Assembly (NCBI GenBank): GCA_964461135.1
Contig: CAYWTB010000001.1
Location: 90,748-154,747, forward strand
Reading direction: 5' to 3'
From: RQOF01 sp964461135
GTDB lineage: Bacteria > Calditrichota > Calditrichia > RBG-13-44-9
DNA: 64,000 nt
Shown here: positions 9,141 through 17,667 of the stretch, in pieces
Position numbering within the stretch: position 1 is the first letter of the stretch
Layout: each line of letters opens with the position of its first letter
The notes under the pieces: generated by a model
The model's database searches: none
Told to the model about the DNA's origin: nothing
What the model saw: the letters and a program-made list of their open reading frames with translations, nothing else
Program-made: the position numbers and the translations under genes

Positions 9141-10595
9141 ATGAAACATTTACGTTTTATACGGGCAGCTTTTGCGGTCCTCTTGGTTTTTGTCTTCACA
9201 AGCGGATGTTACACCACTTTTTATGGTGTCCGTCAGAATGATACCTACGAAGGAGAAGGAAATCCCAGCAACTACGCGGATGATAATGATTATTATGATT
9301 ACAGCGACAATTATCCCTATGAAGACGCATCCATTGAATTGGCCTTCCATCCTTCCCGTTTCGTAGTGGAGAAAAACTATTACAGTTATGGTCAGCATGT
9401 ACGCAAGGTAAAATATATGATCTATGAATATGACCCCTGGTATGTACCGTATGACTATGTCTATTACAGCGGGCCGCAAGTTAACGTTTATTTTTCCATT
9501 GGTTTTCACAGCTATTATGACTTTGGAATCTGGTATTCTTATAACTATTATCCTCAACGTTATGTCAGCTGGTTACCACCATATGGCTGGAATGATTCCT
9601 GGTGTGGCTGGCCGGTTTATTATCCTGTTTATTATCCGATATATGTTCCCGTGTATTATCCTGGACCTGTATATTATCCTTATCCCTATGATTACACTTA
9701 CAATCACATTTATTATGAGAATTACAAAAAGAGGGATTGGGACAGGCGACAACCGGTGGATAACAGTCGAATCGCCAGACGCGGTTCAGAACGACCCGGA
9801 AATTCGACAAAGAGCGATTTACCGGATTCCCGGATTTCTACCAGACCCCAGAGAGACTCACAAAGAGAGTCAACGGTTAATAAAGGATCAAATCCTGGAA
9901 ATGAACGAAGCATCAGCCGGCGTACACCGGAAGCAAATACATCTTTAAATGGAAAGGCACCAACCCGAGTTATCAAACGTGACTCTCAAATCAATACCAG
10001 CAACAGATCCGGTAACACAACCTCCAGCCGGCCGCAGGTGCAAACAGGAGGGTCAACCGGCTCACGATCTGTTTCAAATGCGAATCTGCCTAAAAGTACA
10101 GGCAGCCGGGTGATTAACCGCCCAACTGAGAATAACATCCGGAAAGAGAAGCAGGGAAGCTCGGCAATAAACAGGATAACAATCCCCAGCAAGACCCGTG
10201 AGCCGGCTCCATCTGTAGACAGGTCAACTGTGAGCAGCAGGCCGTCTTCTTCAACAAGGACCTACAGTCCACCGGCGATTCCTGTTCAGAGACCGGTTAA
10301 CACCAGTAACTCCGGTAATTCCAGCGGGAAGAACAATAAAAGAGAAAATGTAACCCGGAACAGCAGCCGCACACAGGCACCCCGGCAAACAAATATCAGC
10401 CGTCAGGAACCGGCCCGCTCCTATAGTGCGCCTTCCAAGCCGGCCCAGAAACCAGGTTACGCTCCCCAGCCGGCCTCTTCCGCATCAAAGAACGTCCGGA
10501 AGAGCACGGCATCCGCATCAAAAGGGTCAAAATCAAATGATTCGGATAAGAACAAAAAAAGCAGCAGTGGTTCCAGCAATCGCAAACGCCGGTAG
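9141..10595 (+). CDS. Tyrosine-rich lipoprotein with basic Ser/Arg/Asn-rich tail
   Basis: I place the start at 9141, where AAGGAG precedes the ATG and a lipoprotein signal begins (MKHLRFIRAAFAVLLVFVFTSGC, lipobox TSGC). The 484-residue protein has an acidic tyrosine/aspartate stretch after the Cys, then a region extraordinarily rich in Tyr, Pro and Trp (about residues 80-195) with repeated YYP(V/I)Y units, and then about 290 residues of low-complexity Ser/Arg/Asn/Thr/Pro/Lys sequence that is probably disordered and strongly basic. An upstream in-frame ATG at 8940 also has a purine-rich site before it, but it would bury the signal peptide. I do not recognise a family and give no function. It lies 54 bases before the FadL-like gene, so the two are probably co-transcribed. 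Confidence 0.75.
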   Translation: MKHLRFIRAAFAVLLVFVFTSGCYTTFYGVRQNDTYEGEGNPSNYADDNDYYDYSDNYPYEDASIELAFHPSRFVVEKNYYSYGQHVRKVKYMIYEYDPWYVPYDYVYYSGPQVNVYFSIGFHSYYDFGIWYSYNYYPQRYVSWLPPYGWNDSWCGWPVYYPVYYPIYVPVYYPGPVYYPYPYDYTYNHIYYENYKKRDWDRRQPVDNSRIARRGSERPGNSTKSDLPDSRISTRPQRDSQRESTVNKGSNPGNERSISRRTPEANTSLNGKAPTRVIKRDSQINTSNRSGNTTSSRPQVQTGGSTGSRSVSNANLPKSTGSRVINRPTENNIRKEKQGSSAINRITIPSKTREPAPSVDRSTVSSRPSSSTRTYSPPAIPVQRPVNTSNSGNSSGKNNKRENVTRNSSRTQAPRQTNISRQEPARSYSAPSKPAQKPGYAPQPASSASKNVRKSTASASKGSKSNDSDKNKKSSSGSSNRKRR

Positions 10596-10649
10596 CAGGT
10601 ACTGAAAGATACCAGAGCATATGTACATATGAAAAGAGGAGGAATAAAA

Positions 10650-12026
10650 ATGTCGACATCAAGGATTATCGGGTTCATACTGCTCTTAGTGACACAAACA
10701 TTGTGGAGTCAGAGTGCAGATGAAGCTATCCGTATACGGCAAGGCGAAATCGGTTTCGGGGCAAGAACCCTGGCAATGGGCGGCAACGGCGTAGCTTCCG
10801 CAGAAGATTATTCAGCAATATACTGGAATCCGGCAGGCCTGGCCTCCATCCGCAAAACCCAGGTGAGTGGCGAGTTCTCACATTTGAACTTCGGAAACAA
10901 TGCAAGCTTTGCCGATAATTTGAATGATATGAACAATAGTTATACCCGTTTTCGGAATATCGGAATTGCCCTACCGTTTCCCACAAAACGGGGAAGCATG
11001 GTATTCGCTTTTGGATATAACTTCGTTAAAGATTTTGATGAATACCTGTTTTTCAACGGCTTTAACACCAACAGCAACGGCCTGGAATTCGAAATGCCGG
11101 ATGTTGACGGTGTATACAACTGGTACAGTTTTGACCGGGATGTATTTCAGACCGAAGAAGTTACTACAGATGGAGGACTGCACCAGTGGTCCTTTGGGGG
11201 TGCGGTGGCCGTTTCGCCCAGTCTGGACCTGGGGGCGACCGTGAATTTCTGGAGTGGCCGGGAGGAATTTACCCGCCAGTTTATTCAGGAAGATACGGAA
11301 AATTATTACAATGTATTTCCGGGTGACTTTGATCGTTACACAGTAAATGATAATATGATAACAAGTTTTAAAGCAGTCAATTTAAAACTGGGAGGAATGC
11401 TGAAGCTGAACCGGGCTACCCGCCTCGGACTTGCCATGGAATTTCCCACCACCTTTACCGTAACCGAGGACTATGCCTCTTCAGACGAATTGGTTTTTGA
11501 TGATGGGTATGTGGATGCCATCGATTATGAACCGGGCACCTGGACATACAAGGTTAAGACCCCTTACCGGTTCGATGCAGGTATTGGCTTCCAGCTGGAA
11601 AACATCAATTTGACGGCCAGTGCTACCTTTCGGGACTGGAAACAAACGCGCTTTGAAAAGCCTGATAACACAGAACTGGATTCGGATTATCGCTCTCTAC
11701 TGGATGAGAACCGATTTATTCAGAATGATTACCGTCAAACCATCAATTATCATCTGGGTATCGAGGGGAACATTCCCAACAGCAATATGTTTGTCCGGGG
11801 CGGTTATGCCTATTATCCCTCGCCTTTACAGGATGCTCCCACCGATTATGATAAAAAAGTCTACAGTGGTGGTGTCGGTTTTAGGGTTGGTTACAACACC
11901 TTTCTGGATGTTACCTATCTGCATGGAAAATGGACCCGTGAAAGTGAAGACGTTTATACACCAGGCGGTACCATAGAACAAATTAACGAGAACCGTCTTT
12001 TCCTGGGATTGCGTTTTCAGCTGTAA
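10650..12026 (+). CDS. FadL/OmpP1-like outer membrane beta-barrel protein
   Basis: The 458-residue protein starts at an ATG with an excellent ribosome-binding site (GAGGAGGA). It has a signal peptide ending near LWSQS, followed by the segment GARTLAMGGNGVA and then EDYSAIYWNPAGLA, which is the hallmark start of FadL/TodX (PF03349) and PorV-like outer-membrane proteins. The rest alternates aromatic and polar residues as in a 14-strand barrel, and the last residues (LFLGLRFQL) form a terminal strand. FadL proteins import hydrophobic compounds, whereas PorV serves type IX secretion; the sequence alone does not separate these. An in-frame ATG at 10629 exists but would place the Shine-Dalgarno inside the gene. 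A strong terminator follows. Confidence 0.82.
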   Translation: MSTSRIIGFILLLVTQTLWSQSADEAIRIRQGEIGFGARTLAMGGNGVASAEDYSAIYWNPAGLASIRKTQVSGEFSHLNFGNNASFADNLNDMNNSYTRFRNIGIALPFPTKRGSMVFAFGYNFVKDFDEYLFFNGFNTNSNGLEFEMPDVDGVYNWYSFDRDVFQTEEVTTDGGLHQWSFGGAVAVSPSLDLGATVNFWSGREEFTRQFIQEDTENYYNVFPGDFDRYTVNDNMITSFKAVNLKLGGMLKLNRATRLGLAMEFPTTFTVTEDYASSDELVFDDGYVDAIDYEPGTWTYKVKTPYRFDAGIGFQLENINLTASATFRDWKQTRFEKPDNTELDSDYRSLLDENRFIQNDYRQTINYHLGIEGNIPNSNMFVRGGYAYYPSPLQDAPTDYDKKVYSGGVGFRVGYNTFLDVTYLHGKWTRESEDVYTPGGTIEQINENRLFLGLRFQL

Positions 12027-12051
12027 ACGGTTTAAAACTATTTGTATGTTT

Positions 12052-12083
12052 AAATGCCGGTTAACCAGACCGGCATTTTTTTT
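12052..12083 (+). terminator. Intrinsic terminator after the FadL-like gene
   Basis: A perfect 10-bp stem (AAATGCCGGT with ACCGGCATTT) with a 7-base loop is followed by a run of eight T including the end of the stem. It ends the lipoprotein/FadL-like transcript. Confidence 0.9.
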
Positions 12084-12250
12084 ATCAAGATGATATGTCT
12101 ACAAATCGGTGACTATTTTCCTGCTCGTTTCCTGCAATCTTTCTGTGCTTATATCAGACGATTCTGTTTGAAAAACTCAAATTTTTCCTTATTATTTCCG
12201 GCAATACTGGTTTAAATTATTTGCAGAGTTTTCAGATAAGGATAACAGAA

Positions 12251-12874
12251 ATGAGCAGACACTACAGATCAAGAAATTATCTCTGGGGAATTGTACTGAT
12301 AATCATCGGGTTACTATTCCTTCTTCAAAATGCCGGACTTCTGGATATCCATGATGTCTTGCATCGATACTGGCCGGTTATTCTTATTCTCCTGGGATTT
12401 CGGCTTTTAATCAGGAGAAGGGAAAGCCAGAGCGAAAATGTCGGGTCCGGTACCACTTCAGTTTCCTCAGGGGAGAAAACATCGGAGAATTATTCCTTCC
12501 GGCAGGCAACGGGTGAGACATATAATAGTGTATTTGGAGATGTACGGCTTTCGTTTGATAAAAAAGACGTGAACCGCTTTTTTGTAAATAACGTCTTTGG
12601 TGATGTCAATCTTAATTTTAGTAATTCACATTTTGCAGATGGGTCTGTTGTGCGGGTTAACGGGGTATTCGGAAACGTTTATCTTCGCCTGCCGGAAACA
12701 ATTTCCGTTCAGCTCAGGGTAAACTACCTGGCGGGCAGCAGCTATATTTTTGAAGACCGGCAGAGCGGTATATTTAAGAATATTTCTTACAGTTCTCCAC
12801 CGTCTTCCGGAAGACAGGCAATGGTCCGGCTGGAAATTTCTATTGTATTCGGAGATATCCGGGTCAGTAATTAA
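12251..12874 (+). CDS. LiaF-like membrane protein
   Basis: The start at 12251 (MSRHYRSRNYLWG) has AAGGA upstream; a TTG at 12221 in frame is less likely. The 207-residue protein begins with two closely spaced membrane helices (about 12-28 and 37-52) of the LiaI/LiaF type, with the typical FLLQNAGLLD and YWPVILILLG motifs. A polar linker leads to a C-terminal beta-helix-like domain with repeated FGDV/FGNV units (PF09922-like). In Firmicutes LiaF damps an envelope-stress kinase; here no Lia-type kinase is adjacent, and the gene stands ahead of an ABC transporter pair, so an envelope-stress or transporter-related role is only inferred. Confidence 0.75.
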   Translation: MSRHYRSRNYLWGIVLIIIGLLFLLQNAGLLDIHDVLHRYWPVILILLGFRLLIRRRESQSENVGSGTTSVSSGEKTSENYSFRQATGETYNSVFGDVRLSFDKKDVNRFFVNNVFGDVNLNFSNSHFADGSVVRVNGVFGNVYLRLPETISVQLRVNYLAGSSYIFEDRQSGIFKNISYSSPPSSGRQAMVRLEISIVFGDIRVSN

Positions 12875-12913
12875 TTGTTCTTACTTACATCCCTTCCCGG
12901 GAAGGAGTTCCAC

Positions 12914-13798
12914 ATCTCGGTAATCCAAATTAAAAATCTGACGAAATTTTATGGAAAATCCATTGGAGTTCGTAATCTCAGCTTTTCGGTGGAACAGGGA
13001 GAAATATTTGGTTTTCTGGGCCCGAACGGTGCCGGTAAAACCACCACCATCCGCCTGTTGCTGGACCTCCTGCGCCCTTCATCGGGAGAAATTTCGGTTT
13101 TCGGCACGCTGATACCCGATAAATCGGCCCGCATTCGCCGTAAATGCGGGTATCTTCCAGGAGATTTTACACCCTTTGGTCACATGTCCGTACAGGATTT
13201 TCTAAATTTTATCGTTTCTGTCCGGGGCATACAACATCCAGATTATTTCCTGCTGGATAGATTCCAGCTGGTAAAGGAATTATCCAGAAAAATAAAGCAT
13301 CTGTCCCATGGCACCCGGCAAAAGCTGGGAATTATTCAGGCATTTTTTCACAACCCCGAACTGGTCATTCTGGATGAACCCACTACCGGTCTGGATCCGC
13401 TGATGAAAATGGAATTTTATGATTTCCTGTTTGATTACCAAAAGAAAGAAAAAACCGTATTTTTATCCTCGCATGATTTATCGGAAGTGGAGAGAATCTG
13501 CCAGCGGGTGGGCATTATCCGGGAAGGTGAGCTGGTGGCACTGGAAAGCATCGAAAATTTAAAAAAGAACCGATATCGCCGCCTGAAGTTTACCCTGCGT
13601 GAACCTGTGGAAAAACTGGACGTCCCCAATGCATCCCTAGTCTACCGGAAAAATCTGGACTATGAATATATTTTCAGGGGAGACATCACGCAATTGCTGA
13701 AGCTACTGGTCAATTTACCTATCAGGGATTTTTATTTCCCCGAGCCTCACCTGGAGGAAGTATTCATGTATTATTACGAGGAGCAGGAAAATGCTTAG
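12914..13798 (+). CDS. ABC transporter ATP-binding protein (probable ATC start)
   Basis: The protein (about 294 residues) has Walker A GPNGAGKTT, Q-loop region YLPGDFTPFG, a variant signature LSHGTRQK in place of LSGGQ, Walker B LVILDEP and the switch His in SSHDLSEVE. The C-terminal extension resembles CcmA/YhaQ-type ATPases of ABC-2 exporters. The in-frame start is odd: no ATG or GTG exists before the conserved N-terminus. A TTG at 12875 would add 13 unconserved residues and has no ribosome-binding site. An ATC at 12914 lies six bases after GAAGGAG and gives the expected start (M)SVIQIKNLTKFYG. The permease gene overlaps the 3' end by eight bases. Confidence 0.9.
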   Translation: MSVIQIKNLTKFYGKSIGVRNLSFSVEQGEIFGFLGPNGAGKTTTIRLLLDLLRPSSGEISVFGTLIPDKSARIRRKCGYLPGDFTPFGHMSVQDFLNFIVSVRGIQHPDYFLLDRFQLVKELSRKIKHLSHGTRQKLGIIQAFFHNPELVILDEPTTGLDPLMKMEFYDFLFDYQKKEKTVFLSSHDLSEVERICQRVGIIREGELVALESIENLKKNRYRRLKFTLREPVEKLDVPNASLVYRKNLDYEYIFRGDITQLLKLLVNLPIRDFYFPEPHLEEVFMYYYEEQENA

Positions 13799-14600
13799 CC
13801 TTCCATATTTAAGCCTGGGATGGAAGCTTTACCGCTCCATGATTGTTTTCGGTACAATATTAACCGGAGCACTTCAGTTCCTGGTGGTGTGGATTTTTAA
13901 TTCATTAAACGCCACTCCACTGATTGAAACGTTTTTTCAACAGCTTCCCCCACAGATGCGCCTGCTGTTTGAGAATGAATTTATGCCCAGTATGTCAATT
14001 TCCGGGGCTGTGGCTTTGGGATTCAATCATCCCATTGTCCTGTTTCTGATGGGGCTGGTCGCCATAGTGATTCCTGCCCGGCAAATTGCGGGGGAGTCAG
14101 AAAATGGTCTTCTGGAATTGCTGTTATCACTACCCTATCAACGGAAACAACTCTTATTTTCACTGTGGATATTTGCTGCATCAGCCCTCTTGTTGGTTGT
14201 TCTGGGTGCATTTTCCGGTTCAGTTATTGCTTTGATTGCCACCCGGAACTTGAATATTATTTTCCTGGGACATTTGCTGAAGGTGAGTCTAAACCTGTGG
14301 TCACTTTTTCTGTTAGTCATGAGCTGTGCTGTTATGGTGTCGGTTTTCAACAGGGAAGGATCCCGTGCTGGTCTAACCGGAGCAATTGTAATATTTACTT
14401 TTTATTTTATTTATTTTTTAAGCTCCATATGGGAATCTCTGGAATTTACCAAACACTTTAACATTTTTAACTATTACCAGCCCCAAAAATTAATTTTTGG
14501 CGGGATAAACCTTGGCCGTAATTTATTAGTATTATCGATTCTGACTCTTATCTGCCTGATAATTGCCTTTCTCCATTTTGAGGAACGTGATATTCCCTGA
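13791..14600 (+). CDS. ABC-2 type transporter permease
   Basis: This 269-residue integral membrane protein has about six hydrophobic segments and the motif IAGESENGLLELLLSLPYQR, which matches the region after the second helix in ABC-2 permeases (the segment usually reading E-x-x-x-G-T-L-E). Its ATG overlaps the ATPase stop region, which implies translational coupling. With the ATPase at 12.9 kb it would form a dimeric exporter. The substrate is unknown; the LiaF-like neighbour hints at an envelope or antimicrobial-related role, which is inference. Confidence 0.85.
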   Translation: MLSLPYLSLGWKLYRSMIVFGTILTGALQFLVVWIFNSLNATPLIETFFQQLPPQMRLLFENEFMPSMSISGAVALGFNHPIVLFLMGLVAIVIPARQIAGESENGLLELLLSLPYQRKQLLFSLWIFAASALLLVVLGAFSGSVIALIATRNLNIIFLGHLLKVSLNLWSLFLLVMSCAVMVSVFNREGSRAGLTGAIVIFTFYFIYFLSSIWESLEFTKHFNIFNYYQPQKLIFGGINLGRNLLVLSILTLICLIIAFLHFEERDIP

Positions 14601-14696
14601 GAATTTCAATAGAACATATTTCCTGATTGACAAACTGTTTAAATACAGCTATTTTTCTTTTTTATATCTTGAAACTAATTACGGAAAGGGGTTGCT

Positions 14697-15419
14697 ATCA
14701 GACCCTCACAGGCAGCACCAGGAATACTTTATCCGGTCAGTACGCCCATTGGTAACCTGGAGGACATTACCTTTCGGGCAGTAAGACTGTTGAAGGAAGT
14801 GGACTTTGTACTTGCGGAAGACACCCGCAGTGCCCTGAGGCTGCTTCGCCACCTGGAAATCTCTAAGAAAGTCCTCAGCTACTATTCCTATAATGAAAAG
14901 AGAAGAATACCGTGGGTTTTAAACGAGCTGAAAGACGGACACAATGTTGCCCTCATCTCGGAAGCCGGAACACCCCTGATTTCAGATCCCGGGCACAGAC
15001 TGGTAGCTGCCGCTATTCAAAATGATATTGTAGTAATTCCCATACCCGGCCCCTCTGCTTTACTGGCCGCACTGGTGGGGTCCGGCCTGCCCACCGGCCG
15101 TTTTTTATTTGAAGGATTTCTGCCCCGCAAGAAAGGGCGACAGAAATTACTTCAGCAATTAGCCTCGGAACCCGGTACTATTATCATATACGAATCTTCC
15201 ATGAGGATTCAAAAAACTATAGAAGATATTGTAAAAATATTGGGGAATCGTTATATTGTGCTCGCCCGGGAGCTCACGAAAACCTATGAAGAATTTATTC
15301 GGGATTTTGCGCGGGATATTTTGAAAGAACTTGAGGATCGTAAGCTTAAAGGTGAGCTTGTTTTACTAATTGCGGGTTCAGATTTTAAATCGGGAATGCT
15401 CAATAAAAACGGAAAATAG
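14697..15419 (+). CDS. rsmI: 16S rRNA 2'-O-methyltransferase RsmI (probable ATC start)
   Basis: RsmI methylates the ribose of C1402 in 16S rRNA. The reading frame contains the N-terminal signature YPVSTPIGNLEDIT and then VLAEDTR, ISEAGTPLISDPG and PIPGPSALLAAL, all in a row and diagnostic of the tetrapyrrole-methylase-fold RsmI family. The frame opens after a TAA at 14676-14678, and no ATG, GTG or TTG occurs before the signature; the first such codon (TTG, 14790) would delete the SAM-domain P-loop. An ATC at 14697 lies five bases after GGAAAGGGG and gives (M)RPSQAAPGILYPVSTP, so I use it. At 240 residues it lacks the C-terminal extension of the E. coli enzyme. The next gene starts three bases downstream. 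Confidence 0.88.
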   Translation: MRPSQAAPGILYPVSTPIGNLEDITFRAVRLLKEVDFVLAEDTRSALRLLRHLEISKKVLSYYSYNEKRRIPWVLNELKDGHNVALISEAGTPLISDPGHRLVAAAIQNDIVVIPIPGPSALLAALVGSGLPTGRFLFEGFLPRKKGRQKLLQQLASEPGTIIIYESSMRIQKTIEDIVKILGNRYIVLARELTKTYEEFIRDFARDILKELEDRKLKGELVLLIAGSDFKSGMLNKNGK

Positions 15420-15422
15420 CAT

Positions 15423-16067
15423 ATGGAAAAGAAGGATTTTACCGTTCTTCCGCGTTCCATCCAGAAATGGTTCATCAATATTCTGGATCCTTTTATTGAT
15501 ATCATCGTCCGCTTTCATGTCCATCCCAATCATTTTACCATCCTGGGACTTTTCTTCTCCATTATCGGGGCCATTTTTTATGCCAAGCATGATATCCGAA
15601 TCGGTGGCTTGTTCATCCTTCTGGGAGGTTTAGCTGATGTCATAGATGGAAAAGTTGCCCGCAAAACAGGACTTTCTTCAAATTTCGGTGCACTTTTCGA
15701 TTCGAGTCTTGACCGTTATTCCGAGGTATTCATGTTCCTGGGTACGGCCATTTATTTCGTACAAAAAGATCATCCCATCACCAGCATTATGGTATTCCTG
15801 GCTCTGGGTGGTTCCATGATGGTCAGTTATGTACGCGCCCGTGCCGAAGGTCTCGGTTATGAATGCAAAGTTGGCATTATGCAGCGTCCGGAAAGAATTG
15901 TATACGTCGGATTCAGTTCTATTATTCATCCCTATCTTATGGAAGTGGTCATCTGGATGATTGCCATACTGGCAAACTTTACCGCTATTCAGCGAATGTA
16001 CCATGTATGGCTTCTGGAACGGAATGAAAAGCAGATATCAGCAGATCAGGAAAAAACGAACGTTTAA
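15423..16067 (+). CDS. CDP-alcohol phosphatidyltransferase, candidate phosphatidylinositol(-phosphate) synthase
   Basis: This 214-residue membrane protein has the complete family motif D-x2-D-G-x2-A-R-x8-G-x3-D-x3-D (DVIDGKVAR, then GALFDSSLD at about residues 72-101) and about five to six membrane helices. The family transfers a phosphatidyl group from CDP-diacylglycerol to an alcohol, such as glycerol-3-phosphate, serine, inositol or inositol phosphate. The gene is followed, 130 bases on, by myo-inositol-phosphate synthase, which makes inositol phosphate the likely acceptor. That assignment is by context; phosphatidylglycerophosphate synthase remains possible. It starts three bases after rsmI. 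Confidence 0.88.
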   Translation: MEKKDFTVLPRSIQKWFINILDPFIDIIVRFHVHPNHFTILGLFFSIIGAIFYAKHDIRIGGLFILLGGLADVIDGKVARKTGLSSNFGALFDSSLDRYSEVFMFLGTAIYFVQKDHPITSIMVFLALGGSMMVSYVRARAEGLGYECKVGIMQRPERIVYVGFSSIIHPYLMEVVIWMIAILANFTAIQRMYHVWLLERNEKQISADQEKTNV

Positions 16068-16197
16068 AATAATTAATTGCAGTTGAAAACACCTTTTCCG
16101 CCAGGCAGTACAATCCTGCAGGAAAGCGTTACTATTTTATTTCTGTTTCTGAACGTAATTCATATAAAGGATCTATTAAAGCGTTAAGGAGATAAGT

Positions 16198-17526
16198 ATG
16201 CAACAGATGCCACAGGTAGAGATTGCTCCGGCAAAAGGCAAGCTTGGTGTTCTGACTCCCGGATTGGGGGCGGTATCCACTACATTTATGGCCGGTGTTT
16301 TTGCGATCCGCAAAGGTCTGGCAAAACCGATCGGTTCGCTCACCCAGATGGGAACCATTCGACTGGGAAAACGCACCGAAAACCGGGTGCCCAAGATAAA
16401 AGATTTTGTACCCCTGGCCACCCTGGATGATCTGGTATTCGGCGGATGGGATATATTTGAAGATAATGCTTATGAATCTGCACTGAATGCCGGTGTACTG
16501 GAAAAGGAATTGCTCAAAAGTGTCCGTCCCGAACTGGAATCAATCAAACCCATGAAAGGTGTTTTCAGCAGGGATTATGTGAAAAAACTGGACGGCACCT
16601 ATATTAAATCAGCCAAGAATAAGTGGGATTATGCCCGGATGCTGATGGAAGATATTCAAAAATTCAAGGAGGAAAACCGGCTGGACCGTATGGTTATTGT
16701 ATGGTGCGGCAGTACCGAAATTTTTCTGAAACGCGGAGATGTACATCAGAATCTGGAAAAATTTGAGAAAGGACTTAAGGAAAATCATCCTGAAATTGCT
16801 CCCAGCATGATTTATGCCTATGCCGCCTTAAAGCTGGGTATTCCTTATGCCAACGGGGCACCGAATCTTTCTCTCGATTATCCGGCCATGTATGAATTGG
16901 CGAAACAGACTCATGCACCGATTTCCGGTAAAGATTTTAAGACCGGTCAGACTCTGATGAAAACCATACTTGCCCCGGGATTCAAAGCCCGGCTTATTGG
17001 AGTTAACGGCTGGTTTTCCACTAACATTCTGGGTAACCGGGATGGTGAAGTACTGGATGATCCGGAATCTTTTAAGACCAAGGAGGAAAGCAAACTGTCA
17101 GTACTCGAACAGATTTTGCAACCCGATTTGTATCCCGAGCTTTATAAAAATCTATATCATAAAGTACGAATTAATTATTATCCTCCTCGTGGTGATAACA
17201 AAGAAGGCTGGGATAATATTGACATTTTCGGCTGGCTGGGTTACCCCATGCAGATCAAGGTCGATTTCCTGTGCCGGGATAGTATTCTGGCAGCACCGAT
17301 AGTACTGGATCTGGCCCTGTTTATGGATCTGGCTGCCCGGGCGAAATTCAGCGGTATCCAGGAATGGCTGTCTTTCTACTTCAAAAGCCCGATTCACTTA
17401 CCTGAACTCTATCCCGAGCATGATCTTTTTATTCAGCTGATGAAACTCAAAAACACATTACGGTACATGAAGGGCGAAGAACAGATTACCCACCTTGGCG
17501 CCGATTATTATGAATATTACCGTTAA
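16198..17526 (+). CDS. Myo-inositol-1(3)-phosphate synthase
   Basis: This enzyme converts glucose-6-phosphate to inositol-3-phosphate with bound NAD. The 442-residue protein starts with the NAD-binding segment GKLGVLTPGLGAVSTTF, followed by conserved family segments (GWDIFEDNAYESA, FKTGQTLMKT, GWFSTNILGNRDGEVL, KVDFLCRDSILAAPIVLDLA). The length is that of the shorter bacterial/archaeal type rather than the 510-residue eukaryotic type. The ATG has a strong site, AAGGAG. It sits directly after a CDP-alcohol phosphatidyltransferase, as in the inositol-lipid clusters of Bacteroides, which supports a lipid end use. No inositol monophosphatase or PIP phosphatase is in the window. Confidence 0.93.
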   Translation: MQQMPQVEIAPAKGKLGVLTPGLGAVSTTFMAGVFAIRKGLAKPIGSLTQMGTIRLGKRTENRVPKIKDFVPLATLDDLVFGGWDIFEDNAYESALNAGVLEKELLKSVRPELESIKPMKGVFSRDYVKKLDGTYIKSAKNKWDYARMLMEDIQKFKEENRLDRMVIVWCGSTEIFLKRGDVHQNLEKFEKGLKENHPEIAPSMIYAYAALKLGIPYANGAPNLSLDYPAMYELAKQTHAPISGKDFKTGQTLMKTILAPGFKARLIGVNGWFSTNILGNRDGEVLDDPESFKTKEESKLSVLEQILQPDLYPELYKNLYHKVRINYYPPRGDNKEGWDNIDIFGWLGYPMQIKVDFLCRDSILAAPIVLDLALFMDLAARAKFSGIQEWLSFYFKSPIHLPELYPEHDLFIQLMKLKNTLRYMKGEEQITHLGADYYEYYR

Positions 17527-17667
17527 TCAGTTCCGGGGTAAAAATCCGGCAGGGTTTTTCCCCTGTTGTTCCTGACAGTTTAATTACATACCCACAACCG
17601 ATAACAATAACTGTCTTCTTTACCAGCATTATTTTTTCAGTAAGTCAGTCAAACCAGACAGAACGGA

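Noticed and set aside
12201..12225. Sigma-54-like TGG...TTGC motif before the LiaF-like gene
   Set aside because: The spacing between GG and GC is two bases too long.
17536..17566. Terminator after the inositol-phosphate synthase gene
   Set aside because: The arms pair imperfectly (GGGGTAAAAA with GTTTTTCCCC) and no T-run follows the stem.
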